Assembly: GCF_963855985.1 (NCBI RefSeq)
Contig: NC_087093.1
Span: 5,711,501-5,775,500 of the forward strand
Direction of reading: 5' to 3'
Origin: Ostrinia nubilalis
Taxonomy: Eukaryota > Arthropoda > Insecta > Lepidoptera > Crambidae
Length of the DNA stretch: 64,000 bases
The notes beneath the pieces are model-generated. The model did no database searches. It was not told the origin of the DNA and was given only the letters and a program-made list of their open reading frames with translations. Shown here one piece after another: positions 20,450 through 31,826 of the stretch; position 1 is the first letter of the stretch; each line of letters begins with the position of its first letter. Made by a program: the position numbers and the translations under genes.

Positions 20450-23400
20450 TTAAGTCACATCTGCTCCGCTTAGAGAATGTTCACGTTCTAATTTGCCATT
20501 TCTGGTAGAGATCATTATTTGTGGTATCTCTCTAGTTTTGATACTAACGAATGGTGTTTCGTTGATGAGGGAAGTTTTTTGTGTTTGTTGAATACTGTTT
20601 TTCCTGTTGTTCCTGTTTGTTTTGTTGACGGCGAGCTGATTGCTGCGGCCGCTGCCCGAGACGACTTTCTTGCAAGCGGGGCAGATTAACTGGCTAGTCT
20701 CCACGCCGTTTTCTTTGGTCAAGCTTTGTAGTTGGGCGAGATCGTTTCTTAAAGACTTCCCTGCGAAAAAGAGATTACAAAAGTTAATATATATTAAGAT
20801 AAATAGGTATACCTTTATGACTTTTATTAAACATTTATCATATATTGTTGTCAATACGAGTACATTAAAACACCATACAAAACGCTGAAAGAAGCTGAAA
20901 GACCAAACTAAAGCATACAGGAAAAAATACATATTTTTTATGGTATGGTGTATTATGTTATGCCTCTATTGTGTACAACTTTTGGTTGGATTTACGGGGG
21001 TTCGTTTCTCAGATGGGTTGTATTTTTTAAAGAAGTTTCTACAGGATATGTAGGCTTTATCCATTAAAGTTTAGCATTTGGAATCTAAAAGAAAGTGAAG
21101 TAAAAAGTTTCAGCCAGTTTACTTATATTAAAATTATTTCGCATGCGGTGGTCGTGCTTAAGTGTGGACTACTAGTACCTGAGCTACCTGTGTCCGAGGA
21201 GGTGGCGTTCTTCACGATGCCCACGGCCGTGTAGGAGCAGCGCTTGATCTCCAGCTGCTTGCCGGACTGGCAGCACCACTGCCTGAACGTGTTCTGGAAC
21301 ATACACATGCATTTGAACACATGCATGCATGCCAGACAAAAAGAATAAAAGGCAGCCGCAGCCATTGAGCTCGCGTGTTTTGAAAACTGCATGAACGCAA
21401 AATGTGCGTGAGTTCGGTGCTAAGAGGCGCGTGCGCCTACGCAAGCATTTTATTTGCTTATTTTGCGTGTGTTAAGTAGTAAAAAAACATTTGCGTAATT
21501 ATAATGTGCGTAATAAAGTCTAGATTCAAACAGTCCCATGTGTTTTTGTCTTTTATTTCAAAGTGATGATTGTTCTATAAGATATTTACGCCCATATTCA
21601 CAAACGATGCTTAGTTGAATAGGGCTCTGTGATTGGTTCGTTGTGTCACCCTGTGCGTTCACGCGCACTGTGAGATCTCATAGTAATGTTTGTGAATACG
21701 GGCTTAGACGCTAAAATATAAATATGATACTCGAAATAAGTTGCTTTCTTTTGGATACTCACTTTGAACGCCTCTCTGAACTTATTGGACATAATGTGGT
21801 AGAATATAGGGTTGATGCACGTGGACATGTAGTAGAACACGCCTGACGAGTAGGTCAGGAAGTAATAGACCTTCAGCAGGATGGGTGACCGCGCCATGTG
21901 GTCGGGCGTGGTGCCGTAGATCGCCACGAGCCGTTGAGCATGGAACGGCGCCCAGCATACGAAGAAGGCCACCACTACTGCCACTGTTGAATGAAATGGG
22001 TATAGTTTTAATTCATTATTTAATAATGTTGTTGTTTTTGCGTGTCACTGAATAAAACAATTTTCTTTATTTCTTTTTTTTATTCGAAATCTAAACTAAT
22101 AAATAACCCAAGACCTGAACTAATTAGTTACTGCCACAACGTAATACGATAGTTGAAACTTTAACGTAATTTTGACTTGGAATTTATAACATTTAACAGT
22201 ATTATGAAAGTTGCTTCAAACGATGATAATAATAATGTACAATGTAATGCAATATGTAAATACTGTACTCGTATTTTCATGCTTTTCTTCGTTTATTTGA
22301 TACATTTAACATTACATGATCATCTTATTATACTAAGCAAATAATGCTACCTGTAGAAGGAATTTACTTAATTAAGTACATGATCAAATAAGTTCATTGT
22401 AAATTGAAGAACCCAGCCCGTTTATGGCTTAGATACTGTTTTCCTCTAGATTATTGTAAGCCCTAGTTCAGATTAGGTATTAAAGAGGTTGGTTTAATTG
22501 AGGCCGCCAGTGCCCTTTGCCATTCTGTCTGTCTAAATCTTAGAGCCTTCCTATTATGACAATTTAGCTAGTAATTCTGTTACTAATCAGGGAGAGTTTA
22601 ACTACTAACTAAATAATATAACAGGATTTAGATGTATTTATAGGAACTTAGAAGAATATTAAAATGAAATAAGCACTTACCTAACATCTTCACTACTCGT
22701 CTAGTAGATTGACCGGGTTTTCTGTGCGCTTTGTGCGCGCAGCTCAAACTCCGTTCAAAGAGCTTTGGATCTCGGACCTCCTTGCTCATACTCGTCTTCT
22801 TCAGTTTCAGACCAATCAGCGAGTACAGGACTGTGATCAGAACCATCGGCGCGAAGAAGAAGAAGAATGTAGATATTTCGAACGAGTGCTCCACGATCAC
22901 CCGTGTTTGTAGGCACATGGTTACACCTCGGTAGTTTTTGATACCGAACTGCAGAGCTTGAGGTAATGCTAGTCCTAACGCCGCTACCCATAGCATCAGC
23001 ACGTGCTTCGTTGCTCGAGAGAGTTTCGACATCTGATGCGAAACAAACGGATGGCATATAGCTAGATACCTCTCTATAGTGAACAGAGTGATGGTCAGAA
23101 CACTTGCGTTGGTGGACGTCTCCGCAGCCAGGCCTCGCATCACACAGAACGCTGGCCCAAACACGTAAGGCCACTTTGACCATATTGAATACATCTCTTG
23201 AGGCATTCCGCTCACAAGCAGAAGTAAATCTGAGATTGCTAAGCTGAATAAGTAGTAGTTTGTTGCAGTGTGCATGCTCTTATTGCGCACTATGACTATG
23301 CAAGTAAACACGTTTCCGAATAGACCAGTTATGAAAATTATTGAATAAATTATTGTGATGGGGATCACTATGTACAGTGAGTCTCTTTGCGGCCCGAAGA

Positions 23401-23473
23401 TGGCTATAGGGTCGACTATGTCACTCCTGTTGAGGGTGAGGTTGGTTGCTTCATTTAGACTGCTCATGTTCAT
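20450..23473 (-). CDS. Pyrokinin/PBAN/diapause-hormone-type receptor (class A GPCR), complete
   Basis: A plasma-membrane receptor for FXPRL-amide peptides, related to vertebrate neuromedin U receptors; in moths the family drives pheromone synthesis or diapause, by Gq/calcium signalling. Coding exons: 23473-22681, 21983-21763, 21293-21188 and 20760-20450. Donors are GTAAGT, GTGAGT and GTAGCT, all acceptors are AG, and phases 1, 0 and 1 match, giving 476 residues. Visible features: N-glycosylation sites at N2, N11 and N15; TM1 from about 34; MHTATNYYLFSLAISDLLLL in TM2; C110 and C187 for the extracellular disulfide; ERY 134-136 in place of DRY; CWAPFH 274-279 in TM6; NPIFY 322-326 in TM7; palmitoylation-type CC 345-346; and a tail YTAV (359-362) of Yxx-hydrophobic type. 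The class is confident, the exact paralogue is not. Intron 2 contains a MITE. Reading through intron 3 would give a different tail ending at 21123. Confidence 0.93.
21590..21703. mobile_element. MITE with GCCC(A/G)TATTCACAAAC ends, copy 1 (intronic)
   Basis: GCCCATATTCACAAAC at the left and the inverse GTTTGTGAATACGGGC at the right enclose GGCTCTGTGATTGGTTC and GCACTGTGAGATCTCATAGT, shared with 31694-31826. It lies in the receptor intron between coding exons 2 and 3. Confidence 0.75.
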
Positions 23474-23571
23474 AGTTTTTGAGATCAGTTATATTTTAAA
23501 CATCAGTTGGTGTTTAATAGGGTATGTTTTTCTTGTTTTCATTTCTTTCCGGGTGGTTTTCCTTACTGCAC
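23474..23571 (-). promoter_or_regulatory. Receptor 5' UTR exon segment with uORF
   Basis: On the minus strand TTTTGTTCACAG ends at 23572, a good acceptor, so the first coding exon probably begins at 23571 with 98 bases of 5' UTR. A 17-codon upstream ORF (ATG 23542, stop TAA 23489) closes 15 bases before the main ATG and could lower translation. Confidence 0.5.
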
Positions 23572-23934
23572 CTGTGAACAAAATTAAGAAAGTGAATTTA
23601 ATTTTTTGGCCTCACTCTTACTTTTAGACGGGTGTATAAGAACGTGCTCCTTATCTTTGAATTAATTAATTTAAAATGATAATCCACTGCCACACTCGCT
23701 CTAATAGCTGTCTGGTGAACAGAAATTGAGCGCTTTCTACTAGACAGGAGATGGACTTTAACTTTTGTTCGCGCTATTTTAGATAAGGATGGATTTAGGG
23801 CAATTTCATCAATACCCTTCAGATCTTATCAAAATTGTCTTAACGTCGAATAACTCTGTCGAACGTCAGTCAGTCTGATGAGATTATTACGCTGTGGCCC
23901 AACACAGACGCGCGAACTCCATATTATAAAGATA

Positions 23935-24140
23935 CTAGCGGTCGCCCGCGACTTCGTACGCGTTGCCCCCGTTTTGCGCCCTGAGGGGTTGAATTTTGGA
24001 AAATCGTCTTAATGAGCACCTACGTTCTAAAAGGCACCCCCATGCAAAATTTGAGACTCCTAGCACTTGTAGTTTCTGAGATTTTGTGATGAGTGAGTGA
24101 GTCAGTCACTGACCTTTTGCTTTTATAAATATTACCCTTA
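23935..24140 (-). mobile_element. Helitron-like element, 3' end at 23935
   Basis: In reverse it ends CGCGGGCGACCG-CTAG followed by T, the Helitron terminus with GC hairpin, after the family blocks AAATTTTGCATGGGGGTGCC and an imperfect GACTGACTCACTCAC run. The 5' end (near 24140) is not sharp. Confidence 0.65.
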
Positions 24141-26294
24141 TTTGCCATTTCTAACGTAGCAAAAAATATTTTCATGGCAACCAAACTGTCTCCCCATGAA
24201 CTGCCACTCGATGGCCTGAGCTATTCACGTGACCGAGTTTGCTAACCGTATTCATAATAATTGAGCGGGTACCGATATTCGTAGCATGTTTAAAACATTC
24301 GCTTTAATGCAATTGCAACACTGCAAGTGTTAGATCGCGAAATAATATACCCTTTTTTATTACAATGAAATCTTCTTTTAGACATATTAATAAACAATTG
24401 AAAGTGACACTAATAACGGTTAAAAATGGCGCGTTATTATGGCTAAGGAGAAGTAAAAGCTGGAAGATGGAGCAGCCAATAACAAACAGATCAATTTTTC
24501 ACATTAATAATATCAAAAGGATGTTTGTTTGTTGTCATCGCGATTACACGGCTGAACGGAGTCCTGTTGATCTTTGACACGCGGATATGGGTACTTTATC
24601 ACGCAATAAAATTATGCGACTCGTGGAAAATATACAAGAGCAATTTTAGAGAGCGTGCGACATTAATGGTCTGTTAAATACCGTTTAACGTATAAATTAA
24701 AGTTATTTATTTCTAAGTAAGCTACAGAACTCATTATATTATGGCGTAGTGTACTTTAGAGCTAAATTAATACAGCTATTCTTAGATTTGTGATGCATTA
24801 ACCCACTGAAAGATCATGAATTTCATAGTGCGGTTAAACTATTGCAGATGGCAAAATCTAGTTTATAAAGATGTATTTAGGATTTTCGATTATACAGTCA
24901 TTATTTAGATAAGACGTTTCTAGTCGTCGAAATGAATGTTTCACTTGTTATCTTGTGAATTATGTAAGAGACAACAGCTCGAAATAGCTTAACCCTTCGA
25001 GAGTGTCCCTAATATCCGACGACACTAATGTTAATTTCCTCACAAGACGCAATCTCAGAGCAGGACTCAGGACCTTTGCTGAGTGAGTGAGGTCCGTCCG
25101 ATATAATTATCACATTAAGCATTGCAGATTACGCAGGGGTTGTATGAGTACACCGACTTGAGAATGCTGAGGCAGTTTAATATCTATTTGAGCTGATTTG
25201 TATCATACTTTATTCGGCTAATGCTATGCTTAATACGAATTTTCATAGTAGGTATGACATTTAATTTTGTGGTACCTAAAAAGCCATTAAGCTGTTTTTA
25301 TACGAAAATACGTTTCCAATACATTTTTTCTGAAGCAGATAGAGCGTAATTTAAACCTCTCTAAAACTCTAGTTCATCTAGTAATGGCAATTTTAGTTGA
25401 TAATTGTAGTTATAAAAGGTAAGTAAATTAGTGTTTTCCAAATGTAGCTCCTTATCCAATATTAACAAGATATCTTTCTTTTAACCTAATTTAACCATTA
25501 GGATAACGTGTGGGAGCCTATACAGGTAAATAGAACGTTTGTTTACCTTAATTCCGTAATCTACTTGTGATTGGATTGGAAACCTGTATCTCTGCAATCT
25601 GAAAAATTGGATCGTTTGTATAATATGGGAATATTATGGAAACAAATGAAAGAGGTACTCCTTCAATACACTTGTATGTAGATTGGATTTCCACCTACGC
25701 ATAATTTCCCCTGAATGTGTTTGTTCATACACATAATAAATGATAATGCAATGTTGTTGTTTGGAAACGCTTTGTTATTCGCGCCAAAATCATAAATATA
25801 CCCGGAGTCTTTCAGTAAGTAATTGCATTAAATATTACAGTTAAATGCAACCATGGTGATAATCCGGTGACCTTAATTCAGAATTAGACGAGGTCACGAG
25901 CGTTCTTATTTTAAAAAACTGGATTTTTCGTATAGTTACACTGACGTGGATTTCACTAACGGGATATTCGGAACAAATTAAGCAGTCTGTTGACGACGGA
26001 CTTTTGAAATATTGAATCAAATTTCCGGATAGCTTCTTTTAATTAACTTCCTTATAATTTCGCAGTGAGGCCAATGATCGTTAATCCTTCCCCTACGATA
26101 TATTTAATTGGCCTTTACTGGTTGAGTTATTGGTGCTTAGCTCCTGATCCTTACACAGGAGTTGCAGCGGTGGGGACGAAGAAGTTGGAATTAGCCCATT
26201 TATAACGAAAAATGCTTAAAGCATATTTTGGTGAACTATGTTAGTAGATTATAACGTGTAAGGCGCACGTTATTGATTGACTGATCTATTTATT
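24141..26294. other. Noncoding stretch upstream of the receptor
   Basis: AT-rich, with no coding exon or complete element recognised. A short LINE-like fragment (ACACAGGAGTTGCAGCGGTG) at 26154-26173 is shared with 7880. It may be intron of the receptor gene if 63520 is its first exon. Confidence 0.35.
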
Positions 26295-26436
26295 AACACA
26301 CAGTTCAAACCACTGAATGGATTTCGCTGCGGCGGATAGTAAGCGTCCGTTGAAGAAAGGATTTTCCAAAAGTAACCTTTTATGGAGATGAAATGGGGTT
26401 CCAAATTTTAACACAGATGAAACCGCGGGAAAAAGC
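26295..26436 (+). mobile_element. Decayed Helitron-like fragment
   Basis: CAAACCACTGAATGGATTTC and the end CCGCGGGAAAAAGCTAAT resemble the family at 7195-7507, with heavy decay. Confidence 0.35.
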
Positions 26437-26687
26437 TAATTTAAGATAAATGTCTTTCCCTAAAAACACTGTTTATTACACCAGTGAACCGAGCAATGTC
26501 ACCAATAATGTCACGATTGCGGAGCTCGGCGTACCTAATAGGACCCCACTCAGCATTATGTCCCGTTCGTGACACTGTAATGTAGGGCACGTAGCTGGAT
26601 TCCAGAGGGTTCGATGCTGAGTGAGAGTTACGGAATTTACGCTAAATAAAAATAAACAATATCCACTAAGAGGTTTGTGTTGTGTTG

Positions 26688-26870
26688 AGTTCGAACCTCT
26701 TCAGACAAATAAATATGTAGATACTTGTACGTATGTAATGTATTGGTCTGGAAAAACGGAAACGGAAATCATAATGATTGTATCCGTTGTCTAATACTCA
26801 TGGTTCATGGTACTTCTATAGCTTTGCTTTCTTTAGGGAAAAATAGCGCAGTGTATAATGTCCAAAGGTA
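26688..26870 (+). mobile_element. Decayed copy of the tRNA-derived SINE body
   Basis: AGTTCGAACCTCTTCAG, TGTATCCGTTGTCTAATACT, CTTTGCTTTCTTTAGGG and AGCGCAGTGTATAATGTCCA line up with the SINE at 15032-15262. The head is lost. Confidence 0.55.
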
Positions 26871-27117
26871 AATACGGATTGAACTAAAATAAGTTAATAA
26901 AATCCTTATAATTAAGTACTGTCTCAATAAAGGTCGCAAGCAAGTTGACAAGTGTAAAGCGAGCTAGCACTAAATTTCCGAATACTAGGATTTGCTCAGT
27001 CAGTGTTTTGCTTCACTTGTGTCGCATTAGGTTCCGTTTTCGCAGGAGTTTCCAGTTGCACATTTCTAATGGTCCCTCCAAACATAACAACAAAGTCACA
27101 AGCTTAATTCTACAGAG

Positions 27118-27307
27118 CAGGGGTTCCCAATCTTATTCATCCCATGGCGCACTTATAAAAGTATTTTGTCACAACGCTTTACCCTTTGAAAAAGATACTG
27201 TCGAAAGACTGATGAAGTAGTCTAGGTTAGGTAGATAGGAACAAAAATTAATACATCTATCTCTACGTCGCACCAGGGCGCTGCGGCGCGCACTCTGGGA
27301 ACCCTTG
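27118..27307. mobile_element. Probable hAT-type MITE (CAGGGGTTCCCAA end)
   Basis: CAGGGGTTCCCAA at the left and the inverse CTGGGAACCCTTG at the right are a recognised hAT terminal type. The interior holds CATGGCGCAC and GCTGCGGCGCGCAC. I could not find a clean 8-bp target duplication. Confidence 0.5.
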
Positions 27308-27688
27308 CTATGAGTGTTTAACTTCTGGTTTCAGTTTTTAGGTTTCAGCCAAACCAACGCGTGCAGCCTGCGTGCGCGATTCCGATCCTATTGATTTCTA
27401 CTGATCGCCATCGCCATCGCGCACGCTGGTTGCATGTTGGTTACGGAAAATAAAAGGGCTTACCGCAAAGCGGCGTTTCGGTGTAAATAAACCAACTTTT
27501 ATGACTATTTGTACTCGTGTATGTACAAAGTATCGATTTTGTTTTTACTACTGTTGTCTTCTACTCGCGGCTGTATTTGCATGGGTCTATTACATAAACT
27601 CTTTCTCACGGATCATTTTTTATTTCTTACTGTTGTTCCCACGCCTAGGCGTGAAAATGTAACAACAGTCATATGACAAGACATATTC

Positions 27689-28289
27689 GATATTAATGTT
27701 ACGGTTAATGTGATAAATTGAAAATTATGAATAATCGCCGGTTATTATGAATAATTACCGACAGTTCAGGTAAAAGTAATAAGTACATGAATTACATTTA
27801 TAATATCAGTGATTATTTAATAATGTGACCTTAGTACTATGAAATATCATAAAAGAACAATGGCTCATGTACCTATAGTGCTTGTGTAGGTACAGCCACA
27901 CATTTTGAATGTTTTGATATCATTTAGTAATATAATTTGGCGAATACAAATTATATTAATATATGTTATGGGCTTTAAGGAAAAGTAATGTTACGCAAGA
28001 AACAGTCAAAACTCATTAGTTTCGACTGTTTCTTGCGTAACATTACTTTGCCATAAAGCCCGTCATATTGTTTTGATTTAAAGTGAAAAATAGGTTAAGG
28101 TGCGGTGGGGGTGGCCCTTGGGCCACATTTATCACTTTGACCGTCACCCCTAAGCCGCCTATTTAGTTTTATACACACATAAATGATCTCATATTAATCA
28201 CATTTACCAAATCATGTGGTAATTATTCATAATAACCGGCGATTATTCATAATTTTCACATTTATCACTTTGACCGTAACATTAATATC
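27689..28289. mobile_element. 601-bp element with about 72-bp inverted ends and internal hairpin
   Basis: The left end GATATTAATGTTACGG...AATAATTACC (27689-27759) matches the reverse complement of 28218-28289 with few mismatches, including the AATAATCGCCGGTTATTATG block. It encloses a second near-perfect inverted repeat at 27970-28061. No coding frame is visible. Confidence 0.8.
27970..28061. repeat. Inner hairpin, about 38-bp stem
   Basis: GGGCTTTAAGGAAAAGTAAT...AAACAGTC pairs with GACTGTTTCTTGCGTAACAT...AAAGCCC with two mismatches and a 15-16-base loop. Confidence 0.85.
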
Positions 28290-29533
28290 AAATAAAAAAA
28301 CGGTTGAAAACACGCGACAAAAAAATTTAAGCAGTTTTTAGTCAAATTTTGGAAAAAAATAAATAAAACAAAAATATCAATTAAAAAAATAGGTCACTTA
28401 GTGACCCTAAGGCGAACTTGTATTCTTAAAATGACCTTACCTATATACCCACGAAGTTTGTCTAACCTTCCGCCAAACACCCTGTATAGTTGCTAATGTA
28501 ATTAGTTTAGTTTTCCGGACACCAAAAAACCATAAACGTTATGTTACGAGTATTTACCTTTCAAAGGTCTTTGAACCGTAAGAAGTGATTGATGAAAACG
28601 ATTTAGGTACGAATATCCTCTTTGATCCCAAACATTTAACAATTCCAGTATAGCGGGCATCTTTCCATACGGAATACCATAAATACCGTAAAATCGGATA
28701 ATACCTTATTTTATTTACATCGTAATGCTTTTCTGTACCGATAAACTAAAAAAAAAACTGTGAGTACAAATATTGAACCTACAATTATTTGTAACATAAT
28801 AACATAAAGTGCCTGAAGGTCATAGCATCCAGTGTCTGACATTGAAGGTAACATCGACTATTTCACCAATACGTGGCATCTTATTTGACACATGAACAAT
28901 TGAACAGGTGTTGACGCCGGAAGGTTCAAATTCCTAATTGTAATTGATGCAGCTGACTGGGCATTATCATTTGTCACTACCCTAAAGGTGAATATAGACT
29001 AGAGCATTTACTTGTAACAGAACAACGAGCCTCTCTATATATGTTCTAGTGTGTCACCCATTCACGAACCAAACGTCGTACATTTTGCCTGTATTTTACC
29101 ATTCGTAAGAACGTTACATTACATAGAAATGATCGAGAAAATGCTGTAGTCTATACTCACCTTAAGCCTCGTTCACAATAGTAAATGTACTTCGGATGAA
29201 TGGAGTAGTTTTGGAGCTACATTTCAGCAATGAAAGTTGCGTAGTAAGCACTCTCACCGAGCCAATCCATTTTGTCGTCTCCACCCTCGGTACGTAAAAG
29301 TTATCTCTAAGGTTGACAGTTATTCCGTAAAGTATGAAGTAAGAAATGCGAAAATAACTGCCTATCTATTTGCGAGCTTATTTCCTTAACTGCTGTAATT
29401 TTAATGACTTTTGTTTAGTGAAATTGTGCTTTTAAATAGTGCTTAGTTAAGAATGTACTACTAAGTTTATAGTAGTTATAGTTTATTTTCTTTTTCATTA
29501 AATAAAGAGAATTTTACGATGACGTTACATTTT
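28290..29533. other. Noncoding stretch, no gene recognised
   Basis: AT-rich. A 'CACCCTGTAT' motif at about 28478-28487, the usual end of several lepidopteran MITEs, stands alone without a partner. Confidence 0.35.
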
Positions 29534-30229
29534 TAACCGACTTCAAAAAAGGAGGAGGTTATATGTTCGACTGTATGTATGTTTTTTTTTTTTCTATGTA
29601 TGTTCACCGATTACTCCGTCAATTGTGGACCGATTTTCAAAATTCTTTTTTTGTTCGATAGGGTACACTTCTGAGGTGGTCCCATTGTCACCAAGTCAGG
29701 ATCTGATGATGGGATCCTAGGGAAATCGACTGCAACCCTCAAATTTTATAGGCACGTATATCGTTTTTCAAACATTTTCTTAAGTTATTCAAGTATTTGC
29801 TCATGGAAATCATCATCTCAAATTCATGAGCTGATGATAGAAAGTAAAGTAATAATTCTTTTAATTTTATAGATAAGTATAGTTTCTAAAGTTATTCAAG
29901 TGTTTGCATCAGATAGCCATCATCTCATCACGATGAACTGGTCATGGTAGGTACAACTCCTTAACGCTTAGGAGTTGGAGGATAATTCTTTAAATATTAT
30001 AGGTACAAATAGCCTAACAGTTGTATTCTTTCATGTTTTTAAGGTGGGCTGACAGTTTAAGGTCTTTTTAGGTTGCCGATATGGTAACCTGTATTTTGTA
30101 GGGAATATTATTTTACACTTGACATTAAGAATATACTGCCTACCTTCAGTGGTAACACCAAGGTAATAATTAGTTAACTAAAAAGCAAGAAATAAGTTAA
30201 TTTTTATAAAAAAAAATAAAACCGACTCC
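29534..30229 (+). mobile_element. Dispersed repeat 'AACCGACTTCAAAA', plus copy
   Basis: It starts TTAACCGACTTCAAAAAAGG then AGGAGGTT, carries TTACTCCGTCAATTGTGGAC and GAGGTGGTCCCATTGTCACC, and ends near the A-rich ATAAAACCGACTCCAAAAAA, which runs into the perfect inverted repeat that follows. Same family as 17798-18252. Confidence 0.65.
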
Positions 30230-30464
30230 AAAAAACATACACTAAAAAGTAGAAAAATAATCACTAATTACTTATTTATTAGGACGAATTAATATTTATG
30301 TATACCATGATTGATACTTTTGGAGTCGGTGCAGGCAAACTTCACACGTTTCATAATCTTGGCACCGACTCCAAAAGTATCAATCATGGTATACATAAAT
30401 ATTAATTCGTCCTAATAAATAAGTAATTAGTGATTATTTTTCTACTTTTTAGTGTATGTTTTTT
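30230..30464. repeat. Perfect 103-bp inverted repeat with 29-base spacer
   Basis: 30230-30332 and 30362-30464 are exact reverse complements by my reading; the spacer is 30333-30361. A further partial copy of the arm tip (ACCGACTCCAAAA) precedes the left arm at about 30221. Confidence 0.93.
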
Positions 30465-31313
30465 ACAACTGGTATTTGACCACGGGACGCGGAATATAGA
30501 AAAAAATCCCCAAAATTTTACCTATTATACTTTGTCGATTTAGTCTGCACTTGGCCTTATATGCGTAGCCTAGGATTCATTCTCATAATTATCATAGTCT
30601 ATGATCTGAGGATTCATCGTATTCATGTGCTACAATATTATGTCAAAGTGTTTGTAAGGAATAGGTAAGAATGTTTACAGTCAGTGTAAAATTAAAAGTT
30701 TTGGTCTTTGCTTTCGAGAAATATTTTTATGATTTTGTTGATACGTAAATACTTACTCATAGTAACTCACTAAAACAAATGTTTAGGGTGTACAACAGCC
30801 TATTCCTAGCAAATAATGAAATGCCAATAGAATCCCTATTAGTTACTTATCTATCAAGTTATAGGTATTCTATTTTTAGGATAACTGTGGACTTAACTAT
30901 TTTCGAAATACAAAGGTTTATGACATTTTTATAATGCAGCGACCAAATTCCACGCGAGGCAAGGCGCAAAAAAAAAAATGGAGTAACGTCGAATTTATAG
31001 CTAAAGGTGAACTCATATGGCTGGCACCGAACGCGCAAAAGAAATTTTATAATTTTATTATAAACGCAGATGTTTTTGAGAAAATTCGAATATTTTTGAG
31101 AAATTTCGAGAACAATAGAGCAATATTAGCTTATTAAACGAACGTTTTCTCGTAGTTTGTGTTCATAAGATATGTTTCCTTCCTTATAAAAGTTTTAAAG
31201 TGTTTCGTTTGATTGATGAAATTTTGAAAATAATCTGCGACTTTAAAAGGATACGAAACTGGGGTTCTTAAAGTATGGATTGGTGTGCGTGCACCCTAAG
31301 CGGTACCGCATCT
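30465..31313. other. Noncoding stretch, no gene recognised
   Basis: AT-rich with no supported coding frame; the 67-residue frame at 30934-31137 includes the Helitron-like GACCAAATTCCACGCG block at its start and is not credible. Confidence 0.3.
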
Positions 31314-31487
31314 GTGTGCACATTACGTTAGGTGAGCTCGCTAGCGAATACGTCAAAAAATTCTATGAAGATTTTATTTCTTGAAAGTAGCCGCTAGGGG
31401 CGCTGCACAATATGTCATACATTTAAATGTCATTTTTTTACGCAGTCGCTAGCGAGCACCCCTAACGTAAACTCATGGTAGGCACAC
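31314..31487. mobile_element. Palindromic MITE, family C, copy 3
   Basis: CTCGCTAGCGAATACGTCAA at the left and CGCAGTCGCTAGCGAGCACC then GTAAACTCATGGTAGGCACA at the right, with the internal TAGCCGCTAGGGGCGCTGCA identical in type to copy 1. The left end is diverged (ACATTACGTTAGG). Confidence 0.75.
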
Positions 31488-31693
31488 TGACCTACGAGTA
31501 CATCGCTGCCCACTGAAGTGTTAACGATTTTGGCACTGACCAATACCACTAATTAATGTTTACTGAAAACACGCGAACATGAACTTGAGATAAATATACA
31601 TTATCCCCAAATTATTAAATTAATACGAAAGAGCGTCTATTCCCTTAGTATTTTGTGTTAATTGAATTTTCATTTGGATTGACTTGTAGCTAT

Positions 31694-31826
31694 CTATCGC
31701 CCGTAAGTGAAGCAACAAATCGAACGCACAGCATTAAATAGAGCTCTGTGATTGGTTCCTGTGTGACCCTGTGCGTCCACTCGCACTGTGAGACCTCATA
31801 GTAATGTTTGTGAATACGGGCGATAG
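31694..31826. mobile_element. MITE with GCCCGTATTCACAAAC end, copy 2
   Basis: CTATCGCCCGTA at the left and TACGGGCGATAG at the right form the outer inverted ends. The interior GCTCTGTGATTGGTTCCTGT and CTCATAGTAATGTTTGTGAA match copy 1 at 21590. Confidence 0.65.

Noticed and set aside
22755..23183. 142-codon minus-strand frame overlapping the receptor
   Set aside because: Out of frame with the seven-helix receptor exon, with no domain of its own.
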